Below are positions 1 through 12,061 of a stretch of DNA of 64,000 nt, piece after piece. The stretch covers positions 22,898,900 to 22,962,899 of the forward strand of contig JAQFVV010012394.1 in assembly GCA_028023455.1 (NCBI GenBank), read 5' to 3'. How positions within the stretch are numbered: the first letter of the stretch is position 1; each line of letters starts with the position of its first letter. Both the position numbers and the translations under genes were made by a program. The notes beneath the pieces were generated by a model. The model was given only the letters and a program-made list of their open reading frames with translations. It searched no databases and was not told the DNA's origin. This DNA is from Epiperipatus broadwayi. Its lineage: Eukaryota > Onychophora > Udeonychophora > Euonychophora > Peripatidae.

Positions 1-690
1 TTGTCAGATGAAAGGAGGACTAAAGATAAATGTTAAAACCACTAAAGTAATGTTCAATGAATTTTTTCAAAATATGAAAGTAAAGATTGATTATGATGAG
101 TTAGAAGAATTTAACAGCTACAAATACTTTGGTCAGATTATTAATACAGATGGAAACATGATGGATGAAATTAATCATAGAATTAAACTTGGTTGGAGTG
201 CTTTTGGTAGAGATAACATGATATTAAAAGGAAATGAAAAGTAAGGTTTTTAATAAATGTGTTTTACCATCTCTTATGGATCTGAGACTTGGACACTTAA
301 TAGAAGAGCATACAGATACTTGAGACCACTCAAAGAAGTATAGAGAGATGCATGTTAAGAGTAACAAGAAGAGATCAAAATTGCAGTATATGGGTAAGAT
401 AACAAATAAGTGTTACTGACATTGAAAAAATTAAAAAACAAGTGCAGTTGGACTGGACATATTGCTAGAAGAGATGATAATAGATGGACAGTTGAAATCT
501 TAAACTGGATTCCAAGAGTTTGTAAAAGAACCAGAAAGAGACCACGTGTGAGATGAATGGATGAAGTAAAGTGTGCATGGGGTGAGAAGCTAAAGATCGG
601 AGAAGATGAATTAAACTTGGAGAGACCATCCTGCAGTGGACTGATGATGGTGATGCATCTTTACTCCTTATTTCTTCATTGTTACTTGCA
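1..690 (+). pseudogene. RTE-like non-LTR retrotransposon, 3' end of RT ORF (family A, copy 1)
   Basis: C-terminal part of an endonuclease/reverse-transcriptase polyprotein, cut by the left window edge. The readable blocks are a thumb segment (INVKTTKVMFNEF, then the YFGQIINTDGNMMDEINHR block) and, further on in shifted frames, remnants of SETWTLNRRA and WTGHIARRDDNRWTVEI. Copies 2-4 of the family in this window carry the same blocks in the same order. Several frameshifts and stops after about 245 make it non-functional. The coding part ends near the ctgcagtgga motif that closes all copies here, followed by a short tga-rich tail at about 640-655, as RTE-type elements often have. The RTE assignment rests on the look of the RT and the tail, not on a phylogeny. 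Confidence 0.75.
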
Positions 691-1020
691 GCAAGTTAAG
701 GGGTTTAAAAGTCCATTGTATTTCAATTGTCTTTTGTTAATTACCTTTTAGTCTTTCTCCAAGTGAATGAGTTCACTTTTTGAATAATAATAATTATGTC
801 ATGGGGGGGTATCAGGATTTTGCCGAAGAAATGATATATTAGAATCAGAACTCCAAAAGTTAAAAAAAATGTCATTAAACATGGTTTGGGAAAGAAACAA
901 TAATAAAAACATGGACATGATAATTGGTTAATGTTTGGAACTAACTTTTAAAGAATAATGATGGTGCATCATTTTTAAAAACTCATTACCTTGGTTAAAT
1001 GTGTTATAATCAGCAAAGCA
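660..1020. other. No recognised feature
   Basis: AT-rich sequence after the family A tail. Short frames only; nothing supportable. Confidence 0.6.
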
Positions 1021-1300
1021 TAGTGGAAATAATTAGTGCAAATAAGTTAGCTATATAGAGAGCTGTTATTTAACCTAATTTATTGTATGCAAGTGAAACT
1101 TGGACACCCTATAGACAACATTAGAAAAGTTTCATTTAAGGATGCTTCATCAAAACAATATGGTCTTCACTTTGCTAGATGTAATATTAGAGCATCCACC
1201 ATTGTAAAATTATATCATCACTGAATTGAACATGTAAAACATTAATTATGCAGACTTCCAGTTAGACATGATGTTGAAATATTTCAGAAAGTAAAGTTTT
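1021..1300 (+). pseudogene. Decayed non-LTR retrotransposon RT C-terminal fragment
   Basis: One frame near 1072-1130 reads PNLLYASETWTPYRQH, the block that commonly follows the RT thumb in endonuclease-type LINEs (the usual form is LLYxxETWTxxRxH). Downstream, frames are broken by stops every 10-20 codons. A stretch at 1240-1330 resembles one at about 34595-34670, so both may be parts of one older repeat. No start, no complete domain and no target duplications are visible. Clade not assigned. Confidence 0.45.
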
Positions 1301-3480
1301 CTGCTGAAGAAATTAAAATATCGTATATCAAATGAACAGAGAAATAGACTAGCATGTTTTATATATGGTCATAATTTTGTTTCATAGATTGGTTTGTATA
1401 AGAAAACATGTTTACATTGGAGGATTTTAGAATGCAGATATATTTTTAATCTGCATATAACAAAAAAGTATTTATTCAATACAGCTGCTTGCAATTCATG
1501 TAAATTTGTTAAAATGTTCTTCGAAATATGCAAAAACAATTTCCATGATAGAATGGGAGGTAATTTCTCAAATCACCACAGAGATTTGAGGTATAAATCA
1601 TGAAAAGCAAATAGAAATGATTCTTGAAGTAACTCAATTAAATGAAACGCTGCAATGTAAACTGGCGGACCCTGGGATTAAAGATGTCTGGATCAAAACT
1701 TCCTATCACTTCAGGTGCTCAAACTTCTGAACCGACGGAGCAGTTATTTTTTAATTACTATTAATTGCTCTATACTATAAAATGTATGTAATGAATCTTA
1801 ACTTTTTAATGTACACTATAAATCGGAGAAATAGTATGAACTTATAAAGACTATTGATACACTTTACCAAGTCTTCAAAACCGGCAGGTTAAAAATCATT
1901 GTTTCGAACACTTCTACATCTCTATGACTCTTGGGTGAATTCTGTACTTGGTGATAAAAAGAATGACTTAATGAATATTTTTTGCATACATAAGGCATAT
2001 GTGCCATCTTGATATTCTTTTCCAAGATTGCTTATTATGGACTGTGCTCTCAATGCAAATAGAAAATATATAGTTAATTTGTGATCTATTTATAATTTTG
2101 TAATTTCACATATTTTGTCGTTTAACTTGTGATTTATTTTAAGTGTAATATTTTACATTTACTAAAGTTTTGGCATTAAATAATTTTTTTATTTTTAATA
2201 AATAAATGGATGCTAACGCAAATAAGGATTGGCAAATAGCACTCAAGTGCCTACATGTTTTTTTGTATTTTATTTGGGGTAGTGTTTAAATGGCCTCTTT
2301 TGTGCTTTTGCATAGATATATAGGTCTAGATGGCGGCGGCCGCATAAACGGCATATTTATCTGCTTTTGCATATAAGTAGCACCATAAGGCAGCTGACAC
2401 AATCTTAAAGAAGTACCACCGTTCTTTGTCCTAAAATTAGTTCAAAAGTCAACATAAGAAAAGGCTGCTATTTGCAGTCTTAAAAAAAATATAAAATATT
2501 CCCTTTTTATACCACAGATTACTACCACATTTCTAGCTAATATAAAACAATATCATATTAATGTTTTCTGTGACACCCCCCATAGGTTTAAATCTCATTG
2601 AGAACGTCATAAAATTTGTATTGCTAATTGGTCAATCAAATCTTACTTTAATAATCTCATGGTGTCATCTAAAATGAAGTAGCTAAATAGTAAACAATAT
2701 TTGAATGCATAACATTAAAAGTTTTCTACATCATTGAAATAGATCGGAAATGCCTACCATTTTAGAATCTATATTATTTACAGGCTGCTCATTGGATTTG
2801 TATAAATGAATTGCTGGAAATGACCGAATAGTAATCCCCTTTGCAGCAATAAATTTTAACAAATACATTGCCAGCATGCATACCAGAGTAGTAGTATCAA
2901 AAGCATTACATAGATGCTACATATAGTATTCCTTTGTTAAAGAATGTATTAACCTAATATAGAATGTCTCTTAACCAGATGTGTCCAAATTATGTGCGTT
3001 TTGTGCTATGCCTACCAATACCTGAATCGTGAAGAAGACTGCAAGGATTTAGCAAGCCAATTTAAGAACTGACCATCTGCAAATATCTTTACTGGTAGAG
3101 CATAATAGGCATTGCAAAAAACAATACAAGAGTGTTAATTGACCGGCTCTACTACATCTTTGCAAATTTAATGCCGTGATAACTAATATTTCTAAGAATT
3201 TTTGAGAAGTAATATTTCGCCCAACAAAATGACAATACTAATAATTCAAATGGATTTTTTTTTTTTTGAGATGTCAAATTAAGGGGAGCAAACAATAATA
3301 AACTACCACCAATGATAAAATGTTATCTCGTGATTATGGAATTCATGCTTTGTAGCTTTTTGAAGTATTATTCTTTATCTCATGCATTAATTATGTTAAC
3401 AAATGTGATTGATAATTCCTTTCATTTACACTTTATTCAATGCATATTGTTTCTACAACTAATTTTATTTTCTTACAGTT
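1300..3480. other. No recognised feature
   Basis: AT-rich with scattered short frames. A short CG-rich island tggcggcggccgc at 2330-2343 stands out but has no gene around it. Confidence 0.55.
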
Positions 3481-3483
3481 TTG

Positions 3484-3522
3484 TCTGCCTAGCAGTCTTC
3501 TTCAGAGCTGTAAAATATTTAA
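3484..3522 (-). ncRNA. Hammerhead-like core motif (CTGAAGA type), degenerate
   Basis: On the minus strand the order is CTGAAGA, a GACTGC...GCAGAC hairpin with one mismatch, then AAAAC and TGTAAG. This is the hammerhead order (CUGANGA, stem II, GAAA), but G12 is replaced by A and I find no convincing stem I. The same block recurs at 33440-33475, 33572-33610 and 50765-50805, so it marks one dispersed repeat family. It is probably inactive. Confidence 0.35.
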
Positions 3523-3524
3523 AT

Positions 3525-5817
3525 ACATATGAGTACGTAAAGTGATATAATTATATCCAATGTATTGTAAAAAAATACATTAATATATTATGCATACATT
3601 AGTGTTGCTTACAATTTGAAATCTTATTGAAAGTAAGTGAAAAAATGCTCTTCATCAAAAGAATTGCATATTTGTGCCAAATGATATACTGTACATAAAA
3701 AATAAATCGACCAAGTAGCCCACTGCTGAGCATATATCTCCAACAGCTCCTCAGAAATTCATATGGAGAGGACAGCACTAATTTAACATCATTTGCAGGG
3801 TCATGAAGATGTGAGCAACTTTCAATCTTATTTTTATTCTTCATGTAAGAATAAATTGATATCTATTCATTGATAAGTATTAAATGATTAGCTGATCCCA
3901 AGCATTTTTTTTAAATTTGTTCAGCTTGGATTTAAATCCAAGTTTCGTGTTTAGTAAATAGATGTCTATCATTTAAGCAGATCAGAGATAGTCATGTAAG
4001 TTGTCCAAGTTAAATGAGTTATTTTGAACTCTGCTAAAACTATCCAGAACATACAAAGAGATCATCCAAATTCGGTAATCTGGGAGGATATTTTACAAGA
4101 TGGTTGGAAGATCAGGCCTTTCATTTCAAATAAATTACTTTAAATATTAATTTGTCTACTGAACAATAGAGTATAACACTATCTACTCATTAGACTTGCA
4201 CTACAGTGTGCCGTTAGATGAATTTATTTCTGTGTATGCAAGGAATGGAATGAATGTAAAAAATTATGATCATAATTATTGGGGGGTGGGGTAGAAAAAA
4301 ATAGACAACAATTAAGATAATGGAAAAGAAATGTGAATTAAAAAAAAATAGTTTTGAAGTTAAATAAGAATATAAATATATATGAAATGGATATATGATG
4401 ATAACATTAGGGACCCTATTGTTGATAGGGGCAAGAATAAAAACATAGGATACCAAGAAAATAAGTATGATATATATAATGAATCTGCAGCAAGTTCCAA
4501 ATAAATATAGCCATCCCAACTCACAAGAGAACAAAATAAAAATAAATGCAATGAAGCACAAAGGTGAAAAGAAGTGAGGGTATTTTTTTTTATTCAAGCC
4601 TTTACAATAAACATAATATGAAAATTAATTTTGGAATGAATAGAAAAGGAAATTTGTCAATAGTGGCTTAAATGATCTGATAATTATAGATTAAAAGGAG
4701 GAGGAAAGTAGATAAGTTTATGGTAACAAAAGTTTCTGAAGAATGTTTAATTTTGAAAATATAGTTATCGGTAGAAATTTTTGATCTTACATAAGTTATT
4801 TTATATTGTAGAATTGCTATAAAAAATAATCAGTTAACCTAGTTTAGCCAAATCCAGTATTCTGTTTATTCCAAGAACTTTTATGATTATCAGCAAAAAA
4901 AGACATCTCTACATAAATGTGATGCACATCAAGAGTAGACGATCATAAATAAAACTACTAGCAAGATCTAAGAAATTTATTGCATGTTATACATTGAAGA
5001 CAATCAAAAATCATACCTATTACAGTTAAAATAAATACAATCTGTGGTGCTGCAAAGCTGAAATAACCAGAAGCAACAAACAAAACATTTTTTATAAAGA
5101 AGTTGTTAAACACTATCAGGCTTATCTGGCGCTTGCTAAAATCACATGTACTGGTCAAGATTTCCTATTGCTGATTTTATAATTTGATATTTTCCATTAA
5201 TGCTAATTAAAATATAAATTCTGTCGAGCTCCAAGTTCAGTCATTTCCACACCGTGAACCTCATGAATCCAAGCAATAAATCATTCTTTTTTTTTAATAT
5301 AACCTCTTGATTAACTACTTTTGTATATAAAAATTTATATTCTAAAGTTACATTGTAAACTTTAAATGAGTTCCAGTAATTAAAGCTTTGTGTCCTTACA
5401 GTGAATAGCAGACATTAAAAATTAGAAACCCAAAATGATCATCCTAATTTCAAATACTGACTAGAAAATCTGCAGAACATGTTCTAGAATCTTTTTCCCC
5501 ACTTGGCAATGTAATTATAAGTAATGTAAATCTCAGTAAAGAGCAAGTGGTTATTGCATTACATCCAATTGTCTTATCTGCGTGCAAAAATATATCGCAG
5601 CAGGTGCAAATTTCTTAATTGTAGACATCGTAATGCATAATATCTATTGTAATAATAATAATGTTTCATCTTAATCACTTGATCTTAATTGGACAAGGAA
5701 TCTTCACACAAACTTTTAATGATGCAATTAGATGATGTTTGGCAAACCCTGAAGTGGCTAAATTAGATACAATTTTTTGATTAGGTATTTTGTATTGGAT
5801 TTAATCGGCCTCCTTTA
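3525..5817. other. No recognised feature
   Basis: Frames up to 127 codons (4214-4597, minus) are Phe/Ile/Tyr-rich translations of AT-rich DNA without domain signatures. Confidence 0.55.
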
Positions 5818-5825
5818 CTGTAGAC

Positions 5826-6293
5826 CAGGGGTGGGCAAATAGCGGCCCTCTAAGAGTTTTTATGTGGCCCGCCAAGACAATCAGAAAAATCCACCTTGAA
5901 CTGAGATTTCCTTCCTATGACCGAAGGTTCGTCTCATTTTCCACTAGGATGGCCACGTCAATATACATGTGCAGTGTAGATACTATGAACAGTGTTTTTC
6001 CATTTGATCTGGTTAATTTCAATTTTGTCTTTGCATTAGCAAATATATACATTTCCAACTTTAGTGAAACCATGAACCCTCCGAAAAAATGTAAAATCAG
6101 TGATGAATGTAATGTGTTTAATGAAGAATGGACAAACAACTACTTTCGTAATGCAGGTAATAAAGCAGTGTGTTTATTGTGTCATGAAAAAAAGGTGCGG
6201 CCCTCCACTAACCTTCGCTTCCACAAAGTAGCCCCTGATGTGGTCCTCCACCAGCCTCTGCGGCCCCCGCGCCAAAACAATTGCCCACCCCTA
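5826..6293 (+). mobile_element. hAT-type DNA transposon relic with 8-bp target-site duplication
   Basis: The left end reads CAGGGGTGGGCAA and the right end TTGCCCACCCCTA, giving 13-bp terminal inverted repeats of the CAGGGGTGGGCAA class common in animal hAT elements. The direct repeat ctgtagac lies immediately outside at 5818-5825 and 6294-6301; 8 bp is the hAT duplication length. At 468 bp it is far too short for a transposase gene, so it is an internally deleted, non-autonomous copy that keeps a piece of the BED-finger exon. Its base composition is richer in GC than its surroundings. Confidence 0.85.
6072..6245 (+). pseudogene. N-terminal fragment of a GTF2IRD2/ZBED-like hAT transposase
   Basis: A start at 6072 opens MNPPKKCKISDECNVF, followed by EEWTNNYFRNAGNKAVCLLC. 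The second half is a zinc-finger start (CLLC), resembling the N-terminus of GTF2IRD2/SCAND3-like domesticated and active hAT proteins. The matching His/Cys half of the finger, the dimerisation region and the DDE catalytic core are absent, because the element ends 50 bp later. The frame stays open to the right terminal repeat, but the last residues are repeat-encoded. It is a remnant of an autonomous parent, not a gene. Confidence 0.6.
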
Positions 6294-6499
6294 CTGTAGA
6301 CGATAGTCCTTTCATGATCGATGAAAATATCTACCTATAAACCTGACTTTCTTATATGATTCACTTTTATTTAATAAGAAAGGGCAATTATTAAATCACA
6401 CAATTATAAACATCAATTTAAGTACTTTGGTAAAGGATAAACTAGCAATGAGGATGTTAAAGTCTCCAAATGAATGATTATATGGTATTTGATAATCGA

Positions 6500-6600
6500 A
6501 TGGCTTTATTGCTTGGGAAGTCGTGTTTGAGCGCCATAACTGGAATCGATCTGAGGACTTAATTCTCTAGATTCCGATACTATTACTGCACTGAACCATA
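6500..6600 (-). repeat. tRNA-related SINE-like fragment (family shared with 20555 and 51930)
   Basis: On the minus strand it reads ...cgattccagttatggcgctcaaac...gcaataaagccatt. Copies at 20555-20670 and 51935-52030 share the ggcgctcaa or tttgaac element and the following gagcaWtRAascca block. The 51935 copy has an RNA polymerase III box A-like start. This copy is a 3' part without box A. Confidence 0.5.
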
Positions 6601-6609
6601 TAAAGTATA

Positions 6610-7647
6610 TATTATATTCACTGTGATTATCAAAACTTTATTACTGAATTTGATTTTTTTAATTACTCGATTATATTATTAAATGAAAAAAGCAATGTCA
6701 TAATTCCAGCGTTGTTAAAATTTTATATCAACATTAAGATTTTTTTTTTTTTTTCAATAACAATATATATTCTGTAATTTATTTTTAAGTAAACCATTGC
6801 ATTTACCAATTAAAAAGAAAATTGCAAATAACACGTGGGAATAACCATATGCATTAGCAAAAAAAAAAAATAGAAAATGTTTTTTTTTTTTTAAAGTTAC
6901 GTTTTTCCATTAAATTGAAATGCCTCTTATTTACATACATATAACGTCTAGATATATAGATATTCATTATAAGCATCTAAAAGAAAGATTAAGGGAAACG
7001 TTTTATTCTCGAAGTCTTATAGCGGAAATATACGCAATGTAATAACATTTGAAAAATTTATTTTTTCACAAATTTTTATTTAAATATAAACTTGTGATGT
7101 TATAAACAATAACAGCTCTTTATTTTAGCGTCATCTATAGGAAGAAGTGAGAAATATGCTAAACAAACTAAAATTAAAGTTTCATGAGATGGTTAATATA
7201 GTTACCGTTAAAAGAGTTCATTGTGCTTGGTCTAAACTCCCAAGGATCAAGAATAGGGTTGACGTTTATTAATGAATGAAATTATGTTAAAATGAATTCC
7301 TAAAAATAATTAAAATCATTAATAAATAAATGGTTTATTGTTCGGGCGTTCATAAGAAAATCGATAGAGAATTGAAATGTGATCTAGATCTTGACTTCCA
7401 GAGTTAAAAAGATTGAATTTTCAATATCTTGTATTGAAATAAATAAGGTAAAAAATATTCTAAAATTTGCCATTTTACATTTGTTGTGGCTCTGTATTAA
7501 TAAAAGATAAGTGAAAATCGTCATTCTAACTTAATTCAGCAATAATTTTTATTAGTATTTATAAAATAAATTAATCGTATTAAATATGATGTAATATTTA
7601 ATTAGATTTAATGTGTTTGAAATCCAGATCTAAATTTTCGGAAACAT
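6610..7647. other. No recognised feature
   Basis: AT-rich with several poly-T and poly-A runs (6741, 6860, 6882). Confidence 0.6.
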
Positions 7648-7649
7648 TA

Positions 7650-8278
7650 CCTTTAGCGGACCGAAACATGCACGCTCTTGCGGAATAATTTTGAACATTT
7701 TTTTTTTTTTTTCGAATTTTTTTCCCCTATAGTAAAGTTGGTACTTTGATAAAATAATTGTACATACGCTATCTGGTATTTGACATTCATAGAGAATTCG
7801 TGTGAGAATCGCATCACTTCATGACTAACTACAATAAGGCTATGGCAGGCATAAATCGTGCCAATAAATGAAATGTTAGATCTTCCGGCTATTCGCGCCG
7901 AATCTTAGCGTTGATGGAGGAACTTCGAACTCCGGAATTGGCAATGACATGGTTAGTGAAAAGGCGGCTGCTAAAGAACAGTGTTCACTGGTGAGATATG
8001 CTAAAGGCGCGGATGGTGTTAGATAGCAATGCAGATTATCGCGATGCATGCGAAACGTAAGCTAAAATGGCAATTTCGTACCAGCAATGTCTTATATTCG
8101 TTCTATCTGCAGGAATATTCATTTAGGACTCTTTGCAATGGTGACACCATTTTGTGGAATTTATTATATGTCAAAGTAGCTTTGTACGTTATTATTATTA
8201 TATGTATAGTAGCTGAGAACTATGCATTGTAGTTCGAAGTTATTCCGCCAGAGTGGGTATGTTTCGACCCGCTAAAGG
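7650..8278. mobile_element. Inverted-repeat DNA element (MITE-like) with TA target duplication
   Basis: The ends are about 39-bp imperfect terminal inverted repeats beginning CCTTTAGCGG, with the conserved inner block GCGGAATAA. TA flanks both sides (7648-7649 and 8279-8280), as expected for Tc1/mariner-type insertion. The 629-bp interior has no transposase. It contains a stretch at about 7850-8060 that is richer in GC and CpG than the rest of the region, with only short ORFs. The superfamily is inferred from the TA duplication alone. Confidence 0.7.
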
Positions 8279-8280
8279 TA

Positions 8281-9805
8281 ATTCCAAAATAAATACCGCA
8301 AAGGGACCTCGACGAATGCTCTATTCATTGCAGGCCGGATGGGAAAATCCTCTGAGAAACCATAATATAGACCCATTAATTTTTTTTATAATGTTAAAGG
8401 TTTTATATTTATTGCATTATATATACATGATATAAAATTACTACCTTTATTAAAAACACGTTGCATTTATTTATTAATACATACAGAATTCCCAAAATGT
8501 AGTGCTGTGCCTATTTTTTTAAACAATAACCTGACAGGGGAAAGCCTGATATCCCAATGGAGCTAATCTAAATCTGATTCATTGTTATATTTTGGGTAAT
8601 GAAATGAAGTTTTGAGTACAATTTGATTTTTCAAATTTTATAATAATTTGTTGACATTTTCAATAAATACTTTAGAAAATTAAATTGGAAACTAATTTAA
8701 TTTTTCTAATCCAAAAATAATGGCAGTAATTATATCTTGTTCATTAACTGGAAGGTAGAAAAGAATCGACTATAGCTACACCTTGGCGATTGATTCGCCT
8801 TATCAATACTTATTGTATTATCTTTGGCTTTGATTATTCCCCGATGAAGTCATCTGGGCAGATCTTTGCTCTGCAGTCGCTTCCTGGAGACGATTTACTT
8901 AAATGTTTTTAAAATGTTGGAAAACTTGTTCAAACATGCAATAAATATAGAAAGTTACCGAAAAAATTGTTAGTAAAATAATTTTAAAAAAGAATTACAG
9001 CCACAGAATTAAGTTAATTCGTACATCTGGGCTGATCTAAAATAAACAATTACGCTATCTACATTCTTATCAGTGTCGGTATCTTAAAATCAAGGTCGCA
9101 AAATTGGAAGCATTTAAATGTAAATCTGAAAATGAATGAACCAGGATGATGTAATAATTGTCGAAAGTTAAAAGAAAGTGAAACAGAAGTTTAAAATATA
9201 TTTATGGCAAATAATACCAACCAAAGAAATAAAAGAAAAGAACAATATAAAACTTGGAATAACTTTCGTTACTTGGTAATTAAAGGAAAAAGAAAGTTTT
9301 TTAATCAGCGATTATATCATGAAATTTTACAAAAAAAAAAAAAATTCTCAAACGCATTTGGGAAGTATGTTTTTTTTTTTCTTTGAAGATTTCATAGACG
9401 GAATGTCATGAATTATATAGCTCTATTGAAATTGATTGTAAAAGATGTGCGTGTAACCATTTCTTTCACACTTACTAAAAGAATCGTGTTTTGGAATCAA
9501 AAAAGCATTGAATCCCAATTTATGATAATTTAATATTTTTTTAAGAATTAACTTAAGCAGAGATGATTTTTGTCTTGGATGAGATGCTAAATAACATAAG
9601 TAAATGTCTTTTATTTAAAATGATTACATTTGAAATAGAATTCAAAATTTATTTTAGAAATAATACGAGGCAATAATGGGATTCTAGAATTCTGTACTTC
9701 AGAAGATCAAGAATACATATCTCTGTGTGTGTGATGGACTATTTCCATTTATCATTAAATGTTGAATGTCTATACATTTTTTTTAACTTTATTTAAACTT
9801 TTTCT
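8281..9805. other. No recognised feature
   Basis: AT-rich; short homopolymer runs near 9330 and 9370; no domain or repeat recognised. Confidence 0.6.
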
Positions 9806-9807
9806 TT

Positions 9808-9945
9808 GACAATAGCTCAGTTGGATAGAGAGTTGCCTTAAAATTCAAGAATCCAAAGGTGAAAGTTCGACTCCTACGTTAGCATTGTTACTGGTCAGTC
9901 AGCAATGCCTGAAGAAGAGCAGAGAATAATACTACTACTCGAAAT
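9808..9945 (+). repeat. tRNA-derived SINE-like element
   Basis: Box A TAGCTCAGTTGG is at 9813-9824 and box B AGTTCGACTCC at 9864-9874, with normal tRNA spacing. The intervening sequence does not fold into a clean anticodon arm and the acceptor pairing is poor, so this is a tRNA-like promoter head, not a working tRNA gene. The tail at 9910-9945 contains CTGAAGA, a GAG...CTC hairpin and GAAATGTA, a hammerhead-like order. Linkage of a tRNA head to a hammerhead is known from the schistosome Sm-alpha SINE-like repeats; here it is only a resemblance. Confidence 0.55.
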
Positions 9946-10198
9946 GTATAATCTACTAATCTGCGTTGTCTTTGTGAGTTATTACTAATAATTGTTTGTA
10001 TTTGGAAAAGTTTAAAATTTTCTAGACATTTAACAATAGATGCTGGAAAGAATCAAACATTATAACATCTAAAATACCATAATCACAAACTTTCAGGCAA
10101 ATAATGTAAGTATATATATAAAAAGAAATATCTCACATTGATAAATGATTTATTATGAATATTTTATTTGTTGTTAGTATGTGCTTTACACATATCAT

Positions 10199-11700
10199 GA
10201 TCAACCATTATCAATCCACTGCAGGATGAAGGTCTCCGAGTTTAATCCATCTCCGATCTTCAGCTTTTGTTCTCCACGTCACCCCTGCACACTTTCTTAT
10301 TTCATCCATCCATCTCATATGTGGTCTCTTTCTGGATCTTTTACAATCTCTTGTAATGCAGTTTAAGATTTCAATTGTCCATCTATTATCATCTCTTCTA
10401 GCAATATGTCCAGCCCAACTCCACTTCAATCTTTTAATTTTTTCAGTGGGGTCAGTAATACCTGTTTGTTCTCTTATCCATACATTGTGTTTTCGATCTC
10501 TTCTTGTTACTCCCAACATGCATCTCTCCATACTTCTTTGAGTGGTCTGGAGTCTCTATATTGCTCTTCTATTAAGAGTCCAAGTCTCAGATCCATAAAT
10601 AAGAACTTGTAAAACACATTTGTTAAAAACCTTCCTTTTCAAACACATAGGCATATTTTCTTTTAGTATCAAGTTATTTCTACCAAAAGCCAACCAAGTT
10701 TAATTCTATGATTAATTTCATCCATTATGTTTCCATCTGCATTAATAATCTGACTAAGTTATTTGTAACTGGTTAACTTCTTCTAATTCATCATAATCAA
10801 TCTTTATTTTCATATTTTGAGCAAATCGATTAAACATTACTTTAGTCTTTTTAACATTTATCTTTAGTCCTACTTTCATCTGATAACTTCTGCAAAATTT
10901 CCTGCAGCTCTGAAGCATTATTTGCAAAAACAATTATATCATTTGCAAAATCTAAATGACTTAAATAATCTCCATTTACTTTCACTCCATTAGTTTCCCA
11001 TTTTATCGACAAAATACTTCTTGCAACACTGCTGTAAAAAGTTTTCGACATATGGAGTTGTCTTACACCTTTCTCAAGGTTGACTTTCTCAGTATCATGT
11101 AATCTAATTGTTGCTGTTGCATTTTTATAAATATTCTTTAAAATATGACAATATCCTGGATCTATACCTTGATGATCCAATGCTTTACTCACTGAAGAAA
11201 TGTTTATAGAATCAAATGCCTTTTCATAATCTACAAATCCAAAACATAATGACAACTCATATTCATTTATCCTTTCTATAACTTCTCTCAATACCTGGAT
11301 ATGATCTACTGTACTAAAACCACTGTTAAATCCAGCTGGTTCCCTTGGTTGGTGGAAATCCAATGTTCTTTGTAGACGAGTTGTAATTATCTTGGTAAAA
11401 ATTTTGTATAAAACTGATAAAAGGCTGATAGGTCTGTAATTTCTAATATTTTCTTTATCACCTTTTTTAAATATTAATATTATTATTGCATTCTTCCAAT
11501 CATCTGGTACATCTTTATCATTTAGACATTTGGTATATAACTTCGCTAAAAAAAATTTTATTTCTTCACCTTCTTTTAATATATCAATTTAAGTTCCATC
11601 ATTACCTGGAGCCTTTCCTTTCTTCGTACATTTAATTGCATGTTTCACTTCTTCATTTAAAATTCTGGGCAATTCAGAAGATGTAATAGAAATAGGAGGT
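10199..11700 (-). pseudogene. RTE-like non-LTR retrotransposon, RT region (family A, copy 2)
   Basis: In minus-strand order: KGKAPGNDGT at about 11600; IFKKGDKENIRNYRPISLLS; the fingers block with FHQPREPAGFNSGFSTVDHI; motif A FVDYEKAFDSI; and HLDFANDIIVFA, where motif C should read F-A-D-D. Asp to Asn here removes one catalytic carboxylate. The C-terminal ETWTLNRRAI, SWAGHIARRDDNRWTIEI and RPHMRWMDEI blocks follow, ending at HPAVD near 10211. Frameshifts separate the blocks and the endonuclease half is absent, so it is a 5'-truncated dead copy. The 3' end matches copies 1 and 4 through ctgcagtggattgat. Confidence 0.85.
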
Positions 11701-12061
11701 ACTTATACATATTGAAAAAGATAAAAATAAATGTATATATTTGAATAAAATGCTTTGTATTTAATGTAGACAATAGTCACATTACATTATTGGTTGCACA
11801 TAAGAAAATATCACTAGATGTCAATTTAGTATGTGTTCTATGCCATTTTAGACAGTAGGAGGACCTTCAAAAACCATTGCTGGCATGACCAAGTGATAAA
11901 AGATAATATCCCCAAAATTAATAAGGAGGTTCCAGATACTTAAAATTTGTTGATAAATTCTATGAAGTTTATTAGATTGAGTAGTTAATTATATTCAATT
12001 AATTTAATTAAGTTTGTATATATTTCTCAGTTCTCTAAACCACACTTGACATTTATTCATC

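Noticed and set aside
4214-4597. 127-residue minus-strand ORF
   Set aside because: Low-complexity Phe/Ile/Tyr-rich translation with no family signature.
9808-9881. Functional tRNA gene
   Set aside because: Boxes are good but the acceptor and anticodon arms do not pair properly.
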